A stretch of DNA of 23,779 nt from Propionibacteriaceae bacterium UBA5174 (GTDB taxonomy: Bacteria > Actinomycetota > Actinomycetes > Propionibacteriales > Propionibacteriaceae), in contig DHWU01000003.1 of the NCBI GenBank assembly GCA_002413345.1, positions 1-23,779 of the forward strand, given 5' to 3'. Below are positions 15,468 to 21,269 of this stretch, piece after piece; positions within the stretch are counted from its first letter, which is position 1; every line of letters begins with the position of its first letter. The position numbers and the translations under genes are program-made. The notes below the pieces were generated by a model. That model ran no database searches and had not been told where the DNA came from. It saw only the letters and a program-made list of their open reading frames with translations.

Positions 15468-16715
15468 CTAGGTCTGTGGCGTCGGGTTCGGGGTCGCGGC
15501 GAGAAGTCGGTGATACACCACCCGAGACGGCACAACGAAGGCCAATGGTGCGGCCACCGAAGCTGCGAGGAAACCACCGACCAAGCTAGCGTCCACCCCG
15601 CCGACGGCGTAGCCGATCAGGTATCCGGTGGCCGAGCCTGCCACTAGCGCGGCGCGCCCAGCAGTTGCGGTTCCTTGGTGGTTTAGCAGTCTCAAGATGA
15701 TCGCGTGAATGCCTGCCCAGCCGGAACTCACCATCGCAACGCCCACCAGCAACAGCCCGTTGCGGAGGTCTGGGTTGGCCACGCCACGGAACCCGAAACC
15801 AGTCAGCCAGACAAAAGCGACCATCAGCGAAATCGCGACCACCGACAGTGCACCAAGGCCGTTCGCGAGCTTCTCGCCGGAGCGGTAGAGCTCTCGCTCC
15901 TGGCTGAGGTGGTCGTCATTCGCTGCGTCCACCATCAGGTTCGTGGTGGACGCAGCAAACACCAGGCCCAATGGTCCAAGCAGAGTCTGAGCCAGCCTGA
16001 CCCCACCAATAGTGGTCGAGGCGGACAGGCCGCCCAAGACAATCAGCGGCACTGTGGTGTTGAACTGACCAATGACGTAATCGCTGAGTTGCAGGCCCGC
16101 TGAGCGGCGATAGTCACGTAACGGGGCGAAGCCGACGACCTTGGGTAGCCGAAGGAAGACTGCCAAAGCGGGGATGGCGTAGGCCAGGCCTTGTGCGACC
16201 TGGAAAATTACTGGATTGGTGGTGAACAGCAGCGTGATCGGCGAAATGATCACCAGCAGGACGAGCCGAAACGCATCGGCGGCGAAGACTGACCAGCGCC
16301 GGTCCAACTCCATGGCCCGGAACCGCACCCAGTCGTGCAACATTGGGAAGATTCCGCTGCCGACTAGGAGTAATACCTCAGCGAAGCTCAGGGGGTGCAG
16401 GACGAAAATCACTGCGGTGGCTAGCGCCGAGGTGAGCGAAGCAGCGGTCAGCGCGTTCCGAAAGGGAGTGTGGGCATCGCTGCGGTTCCGCATTTCGATC
16501 AGCGCTGGTTGATAGAGGCCAGAACGGACGACGCCGAAAGCGGTGATCGAAACCAGGCTGATCAGTGAAAACGCGGTGAAGTCGTTTTGGGGCATCACAG
16601 CTGCGGCGAGCAGCATTGCAACAGCGCCGGCCAGGCTGGATACCACCTGGGCCAGCAGCAACGGTTGGGTGCCGAACCGCATTAAGAATGCAGCCCAACG
16701 GCGAAGGTGCCTCAT
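15468..16715 (-). CDS. Wzx-like polysaccharide flippase (MOP superfamily)
   Basis: A 415-residue protein with about 12 hydrophobic segments and no soluble domain. It is probably the flippase that moves the lipid-linked repeat unit across the membrane. The order of membrane helices and short charged loops, with an amphipathic basic N-terminus (MRHLRRWAAFLMRFG), fits the polysaccharide export family. No single motif proves the call; it rests on topology, length and position between glycosyltransferase and acetyltransferase genes. It is the only candidate flippase in the window. The start follows the upstream glycosyltransferase stop codon by 5 bases, and the ribosome site is weak. Confidence 0.8.
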   Translation of the reverse strand: MRHLRRWAAFLMRFGTQPLLLAQVVSSLAGAVAMLLAAAVMPQNDFTAFSLISLVSITAFGVVRSGLYQPALIEMRNRSDAHTPFRNALTAASLTSALATAVIFVLHPLSFAEVLLLVGSGIFPMLHDWVRFRAMELDRRWSVFAADAFRLVLLVIISPITLLFTTNPVIFQVAQGLAYAIPALAVFLRLPKVVGFAPLRDYRRSAGLQLSDYVIGQFNTTVPLIVLGGLSASTTIGGVRLAQTLLGPLGLVFAASTTNLMVDAANDDHLSQERELYRSGEKLANGLGALSVVAISLMVAFVWLTGFGFRGVANPDLRNGLLLVGVAMVSSGWAGIHAIILRLLNHQGTATAGRAALVAGSATGYLIGYAVGGVDASLVGGFLAASVAAPLAFVVPSRVVYHRLLAATPNPTPQT

Positions 16716-16720
16716 CAGGA

Positions 16721-17908
16721 TCAGTGTCTACCAGAGCGGGCGTTCAATGCATGGTGAACGGCCTCGGCAAAGTTGTTGCAAGCGGCTTCCGCACTGAACT
16801 CTTCGGGCACGGTCAATGCCGCTTCGGCCAGCTCTTGGAACCTTGCTGAGCGGCTCAGACAACAGGTAATCGACTCAGCGAAGGCCGCTTCGTCCAGCGG
16901 GTCAACCACGATGACTGCCCCACCCAGGCGGCTGAGTTCCTCGCTGGCCCCGTCATGGACCGAAGCAATCAGGATTCTGCCAGCATTCACGGCTTCGAAG
17001 CCGCTTAGTGAGCGGTAGTCGGCCAACGTCGGGCAGAGCACCACTTCGGCACGCTGGTAGTAGGCGCCAGTATCGGCGTAAGCCACCCGTCCATGCCGGG
17101 TGACGTTGGCGCCAAGATCCAGTTCGTCAATCAGTTGGTCTACGGTCTGGTCAAGATCGCCAGTGCCTACTAGGTCGAGGTGCCAGGAACCCCGAAGCTC
17201 TACCGGGGTGCGAGCCAAAGCGCGCAACATCTCGGGGACGCCCTTGCGTTGAGTGACTGAGTTCAGAAATAGCAGCCGAACTGGGCCGTCGCGGTCTATT
17301 TCAGCGGCGAAATCGACGTCGGGCATCGAAGTCAGATAGGGCCCGATTACCAGCTTGTTCGCCGGCAGGTTGAGTTGTTCGGTCAGGTACGTGGCGCCAA
17401 TCTGGTTCGAAACCAGCACCGCGTCGCTGTGTCGGGCAATCCACGACTTGATGGTGGTGACCAGGGTTGAGGTCGGCGCGCCGCGGAAGCTCGGATCTGA
17501 CTCGACCAGCACCACTACCGGTTTTCCGGTGGCCTTGCCCACTAGCCAGCCGCCGAGCGATACGTGGCTGAACTCAGTGACGACAATCACTTTTGGCCAT
17601 AGCCGAATGAATCGGATCAGGCTTGCTGGAGTCGGTAGCCGGAGCCAGTTTTCGTACGAGGAGGCGCCCGCATTGCGGTGCGGCAGGCGGATGTCCATCC
17701 ACTTCATGATTGGCGCTAAAGGCAGGTCGGGATACCGCTGAAGTGGAAAGTCGGTACTGATCGGGACGAAGCCGTTAGGGAATCGTTTTAGAAATCCCGC
17801 AAACAGCTTGTTGAAGTACACCAAGTCGTCGCCGAACCCAAAGGCTGGCGATAGCCAGGCGACTCGGGGTTGCGTCGATGCTGCCCGGTCGGTGGTTGGT
17901 TCGCGCAT
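16721..17908 (-). CDS. GT-B glycosyltransferase (group 1 type)
   Basis: This 395-residue enzyme is predicted to transfer a sugar during EPS unit assembly. The C-terminal Rossmann domain is clear: LLFLNSVTQRKGVPEML (212-228), LVGTGD (246-251), then YADTGAYYQRAEVVLCPT (277-294). The motif that is E-x7-E in most relatives reads D297/E305 here (DYRSLSGFE), a conservative change. The N-terminal domain (about 14-200) diverges from the other two transferases of the locus. The ATG at 17908 has GAAGG about 6 bases upstream. It is the first gene of the unit glycosyltransferase-flippase-acetyltransferase-glycosyltransferase. Donor and acceptor are not readable. Confidence 0.88.
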   Translation of the reverse strand: MREPTTDRAASTQPRVAWLSPAFGFGDDLVYFNKLFAGFLKRFPNGFVPISTDFPLQRYPDLPLAPIMKWMDIRLPHRNAGASSYENWLRLPTPASLIRFIRLWPKVIVVTEFSHVSLGGWLVGKATGKPVVVLVESDPSFRGAPTSTLVTTIKSWIARHSDAVLVSNQIGATYLTEQLNLPANKLVIGPYLTSMPDVDFAAEIDRDGPVRLLFLNSVTQRKGVPEMLRALARTPVELRGSWHLDLVGTGDLDQTVDQLIDELDLGANVTRHGRVAYADTGAYYQRAEVVLCPTLADYRSLSGFEAVNAGRILIASVHDGASEELSRLGGAVIVVDPLDEAAFAESITCCLSRSARFQELAEAALTVPEEFSAEAACNNFAEAVHHALNARSGRH

Positions 17909-18015
17909 TTGCCCTTCTCGATCCCGGATTACATCGGATCTCGCAGCCGCTGTTGCGTCCTGGCGGCCACTTCACTTTAGCAGCGTGAGTTGAGTGGGCT
18001 TCGGTGAAAAGCCAA

Positions 18016-18051
18016 GCTGCCCGGATGCGTACTCAAACGCATCCGGGCAGC
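18016..18051 (-). terminator. Intrinsic terminator after the GH71-type gene
   Basis: A perfect 15-bp stem (18016-18030 with 18037-18051) closes a 6-base loop (ACTCAA). It lies 20 bases beyond the stop codon of the minus-strand glycosidase gene. On the minus strand it is followed by TTGGCTTTTC, a moderate T tract. It separates the glycosidase from the EPS unit that starts at 17908, which must therefore have its own promoter within about 17909-18015. Confidence 0.85.
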
Positions 18052-18071
18052 CTGTATCCCCCGGCTAGCGG

Positions 18072-20000
18072 TCAGCTACTCACGGCGTGGTAGGACAAGT
18101 CCTGCTGTTCTGTCGTGAAAGAGACCGCGTCTTTGGTGGTGACCGTGGCCACCGTCGATCCGCTCCGCTCAGCGGTAGCGGTGGAGTACCCCTCGGCGAG
18201 ATCGAAGAGTGCGGCATTGAATCCAGCCGGTGCGGTATAGCTGGTTGCCTTGCCCCCAATCGTCACTGTGACCGTGGCCGAACTGGTCAAGAAGGTGACC
18301 ACTTCAACCTTGTCGCGAGAGGCTGATCCGCCGGTTGCGTAGTGCCGCTTCATCACATTGGTGTAGCTGGTCGGCATCGTGGAGTACTTCTGAATCCGGT
18401 GGATGATGTGCACTGAATCGGAAGTCACGGCTGGGTAGGAGCCGGTGCGGAACCTGGTTAGGTAGTACTTACTGACCGTGAGGAAGGTGGTGCCGTGATC
18501 CACTGACGGGGCGATGCTGGTGCCCTCGGAATAGTCATTCCAAGTTGGGATCAGGACCATGTCGGCACCTTGAGTGATGGCTTTGTTCCACCCGGCCCGA
18601 AGGGTCTGGGTGTTCCAAGCCTCGTCGTAGATCGATCCGCTCGGTCGTTCGTCTTGGACCGACACCGGTTCCATCCACATCTTGCCCAGATTGTGAGCTG
18701 CGGCTGCATAGTTGGCGGAGTTGTTGATGACGGTTGCGTCCCGCTCACCCCAGTTACCGAAGCCGATGCTGATCGAGGCGTAGCTGCTCATCTTGCTGGC
18801 GTCCAGGAGTAGCGGCAGCAGGACTGCCGAAACCTGGTACTTGGTCTTGAGGATGCTGATCGCCTCGGAGTACCAGGCGGCGGATTTGGCCTCTGCCAAG
18901 AACGGGGAGATCACCACTTCGCCGGTGCTTAGCCGGTAGACCGATTCGTTCTGAGACAAGGTTGCAATGGCTTGGGCGAATTCGGAGGTGGTGGTGGTCA
19001 GTCCGTACATATCTGGCTGCAGCATGATCTTGAAGTTGCCGTCAGTCTTGTTGGCGGCCGCCATTAGCTTCACGGTTAGCTTCCACAGCTTCGACGAAGT
19101 GTTGAAGGTGAGGAGGTCAACGGCAAAGCCGTTGATCCCACCCGCTCGGGCTTGAGCCACCTCGGTGGCCATGTCCACCGCTTCGTAATCACCGGAGGTG
19201 ATTGGGTTGCGGGTTAGAGGACGATCTCGCAACAGCCCGCCCACGCTGGCGAACTTGCCACTCTCGCCGCTCGCCTTGAGGTAGTTGACCGAGTAGTAGT
19301 CGTTCGCGGGAGCGTAGTTGTCGATCGAAATCGGGTAGGGCGTGAAGTAGTGCGCAAACACTGGCTTGTCGGTGATCTTGCCGGTGGTGTTGATGTTGGT
19401 TCCGGTGCTTGCCCCAGAAGTGATCGTCACTTTCAGGACGGCGGATTTGGCCAAGGTGACCAACTGATTGGAACCGGTTCGGACAATCTGAATCTTCAGC
19501 CCAGGAGCTAGGTAGCCTTTGGCGGCTTTGGCGTTGAGGTTGATGGTGACATTGCCGCTCTTCTTTAGCCTGGCGGTGCCGAGCACTGCGCCCAGCTTGG
19601 GTCGACTCTTGTAAGTGACCTTCCCGCCGGTCCAACCTTTGGTGACGACTCGAACCTGGAGTCGCCCTTTGCTGGCGCTGGCCGCCTTCTTGATCCTGAC
19701 CGTGAGCGTGGCTGAACTGACCGACTCTCCGCTGCCAACGGTGACCGGCCGCAGCGCGAAATAGGTGGCGAAGCGAGTGCGATCAACCTTGGCCGTACTC
19801 ACATTGCGATGGACTGCGGTCTTCTTGCCGCTGTCGGTGTAGCTGTTGGACTTCGACGAGACCGAGACAGATCGGGTGGCTGCCGAACTGACTGTGGCCG
19901 TGGGGAGTGTGCTCACGAATATGAGCGCGAACACTGCAGATGCGGAAATAACTGCAGTGAGGGAACGTCGAATACGCGTTCCGCCAAGCATGGGGGGCAT
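18072..20000 (-). CDS. Secreted glycoside hydrolase, GH71-like (alpha-1,3-glucanase type)
   Basis: A 642-residue exported protein (numbered from the ATG at 20000). Residues 1-41 form a signal peptide: RIRR, a hydrophobic core, and a likely cut after VSSAA. Residues about 42-196 are a lysine- and serine-rich beta-sandwich resembling DNRLRE/CBM96 modules. A short linker leads to the catalytic region (about 210-540): KPVFAHYF at 212-219, GINGFAVDL at 288-296, LQPDMYG at 327-333, and WNDYSEGT at 487-494. This pattern fits GH71 endo-alpha-1,3-glucanases or a related barrel family. A C-terminal beta-domain follows. The ATG at 20000 has AGGA upstream. A GTG at 20072 has a G-run ribosome site and would add 24 residues before the signal peptide. 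It has its own promoter region and terminator. The target could be the locus's own polymer or a foreign glucan. Confidence 0.8.
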   Translation of the reverse strand: MPPMLGGTRIRRSLTAVISASAVFALIFVSTLPTATVSSAATRSVSVSSKSNSYTDSGKKTAVHRNVSTAKVDRTRFATYFALRPVTVGSGESVSSATLTVRIKKAASASKGRLQVRVVTKGWTGGKVTYKSRPKLGAVLGTARLKKSGNVTINLNAKAAKGYLAPGLKIQIVRTGSNQLVTLAKSAVLKVTITSGASTGTNINTTGKITDKPVFAHYFTPYPISIDNYAPANDYYSVNYLKASGESGKFASVGGLLRDRPLTRNPITSGDYEAVDMATEVAQARAGGINGFAVDLLTFNTSSKLWKLTVKLMAAANKTDGNFKIMLQPDMYGLTTTTSEFAQAIATLSQNESVYRLSTGEVVISPFLAEAKSAAWYSEAISILKTKYQVSAVLLPLLLDASKMSSYASISIGFGNWGERDATVINNSANYAAAAHNLGKMWMEPVSVQDERPSGSIYDEAWNTQTLRAGWNKAITQGADMVLIPTWNDYSEGTSIAPSVDHGTTFLTVSKYYLTRFRTGSYPAVTSDSVHIIHRIQKYSTMPTSYTNVMKRHYATGGSASRDKVEVVTFLTSSATVTVTIGGKATSYTAPAGFNAALFDLAEGYSTATAERSGSTVATVTTKDAVSFTTEQQDLSYHAVSS

Positions 20001-20071
20001 GGCTTCCTGCCTTAGGGTGCGGTCGTTACGAACTTGCGTGACGACCCGCGAATGATGAGTCGGGTGTCTCA

Positions 20072-20088
20072 CCGTTCCCCCCGAACGG
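20072..20088 (-). promoter_or_regulatory. Leader hairpin with a G-run loop before the GH71-type gene
   Basis: CCGTTC and GAACGG form a 6-bp stem around a five-base G loop (minus strand), directly before a possible GTG start at 20072. The G-run could act as a ribosome site for that GTG and would then be presented in the loop. The hairpin is short, and a translational role is only a possibility. Confidence 0.3.
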
Positions 20089-20155
20089 GTATGCCTTCAC
20101 GTTAGCACCGGATACGTATTATTGCCAACGGTTAATCGGATTCATGGAATAGTCA

Positions 20156-20183
20156 CCCAAATGGGGGACACCCCTAGTCAGTG
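20156..20183 (-). promoter_or_regulatory. Shared promoter element, copy B (before the GH71-type gene)
   Basis: The 28-base partner of the element at 8053-8080, with CCC, ATGGG, GACACC, TAG and AGTG blocks at the same spacing (21 of 28 identical, no gaps). It lies 156 bases before the ATG at 20000 (84 before the GTG at 20072). A -10-like hexamer, TATTCC on the minus strand (20151-20146), sits at the same offset as in copy A. The 12-mer GGTCAGGGGTAG lies a little further upstream (20201-20212). This links the glycosidase to EPS-locus control. Confidence 0.55.
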
Positions 20184-20251
20184 AGCGGAAACCTGAGGTA
20201 GGTCAGGGGTAGTTCTGAGGGTGGTCAATAATGAATCAAGAAATGCGGAAA

Positions 20252-21058
20252 TCACCCGGCAAAGCCAAAACTCGGAACTCCTTCAACTCCTGGATTGGCT
20301 GCAAAAACGGATCCCGCCCGAACGTCTTGGGGTGAGTTGCCTCGATTCGAGCTCGTGATGAAAAGGGTTCGATACTGCGGGTCACCAAAACAACACCCAG
20401 TGACATTTGAAGTTGCTGCCTCAACCACCGTGGTCAAGATGCCGGTCGAGTCGTGGCGGGATACCCGTCCAGTGCCAGGGCGGGCCGTCCACACTCCGCC
20501 CTCGGCGTCGACGCACAGGCCGCTAACTGGCCCAGATGCGGCGAGGTATTCTCGCCGCCGGCTCAACCCAACAATCGGGTCGTAGTCGAAGGCCAGCACG
20601 GCCCCGGAAATGTCGGCCAGGTACAAGGTGGCGGTGTCAGCGCTGAAAGCCAGCCCAGTCGCGATCGTCGTTGAGAGAATTGGGTGCGGACGCAGTGACC
20701 CGACTGACAACTGGTGCAGGCCAACCGGATTGATGCTGAGCCACAACCCACCGTCGGGATCGCATTCGGCGCCGAGGTGGCGCTGAACAGCAGAGAGTTG
20801 GCAGACGCCAGCCAAATCGCTGAGGTCGTCGAAGTTGCTCAAAGCGATGTCGCCTCGCCTGACCACGGCCGCGCCACCACCTAGTCGCGGTCGCAACGCA
20901 ATCGCTGAACCGGCGGCGGTTCGGGCTACCTGCTCACCAGTCACGGTGAGCACCTCACCGGAGGCGGCGTCAACCAACCGTAGGTGGCTAGTGCGGCTCC
21001 ACCAGACGGGATTGACTCCGTGAACGGAGACCGGTCCGGTGATTGCTTCGGCATGCAT
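20252..21058 (-). CDS. SMP-30/gluconolactonase-like protein, metal site lost
   Basis: A 268-residue cytosolic six-bladed beta-propeller of the SMP-30/LRE family, whose active members hydrolyse sugar lactones with a bound divalent metal. The fold signature is visible as GVNPVW (14-19), AECDPDGGLW (97-106), IATGLAFSADTATLYLAD (132-149), VSGLCVDAEGGVWTA (178-192) and GCCFGDPQYRTLFITS (221-236). Aligned to these blocks, the three metal ligands of human SMP30 are replaced: E18 by V15, N154 by T134, D204 by S179. The substrate residue N103 is also changed (L95), while R101 seems kept (R93). Lactonase activity is therefore unlikely. The ATG at 21058 has no clear ribosome site. It is divergent from ppdK and upstream of the glycosidase. 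A binding or structural role is possible. Confidence 0.82.
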   Translation of the reverse strand: MHAEAITGPVSVHGVNPVWWSRTSHLRLVDAASGEVLTVTGEQVARTAAGSAIALRPRLGGGAAVVRRGDIALSNFDDLSDLAGVCQLSAVQRHLGAECDPDGGLWLSINPVGLHQLSVGSLRPHPILSTTIATGLAFSADTATLYLADISGAVLAFDYDPIVGLSRRREYLAASGPVSGLCVDAEGGVWTARPGTGRVSRHDSTGILTTVVEAATSNVTGCCFGDPQYRTLFITSSNRGNSPQDVRAGSVFAANPGVEGVPSFGFAG

Positions 21059-21269
21059 CTGGCTACGTTGTCAGGCCGGCATTCCCGGCGTCCAGTTGGT
21101 GGGCGAAGCGAAACGATCCGGGTCCGGCGACGAAGTGACCCGCTAGCCTTACGCCTCGAAGCGTTTGGACGTCGGGCTTGTTCTGCCGATGTCGTCGGCG
21201 GGGTCATCGTTGATCATTGCGAGCCCGGCCAATCACCGCTCGGAGCCATTGAAGGAGACCAGGCAAGCC

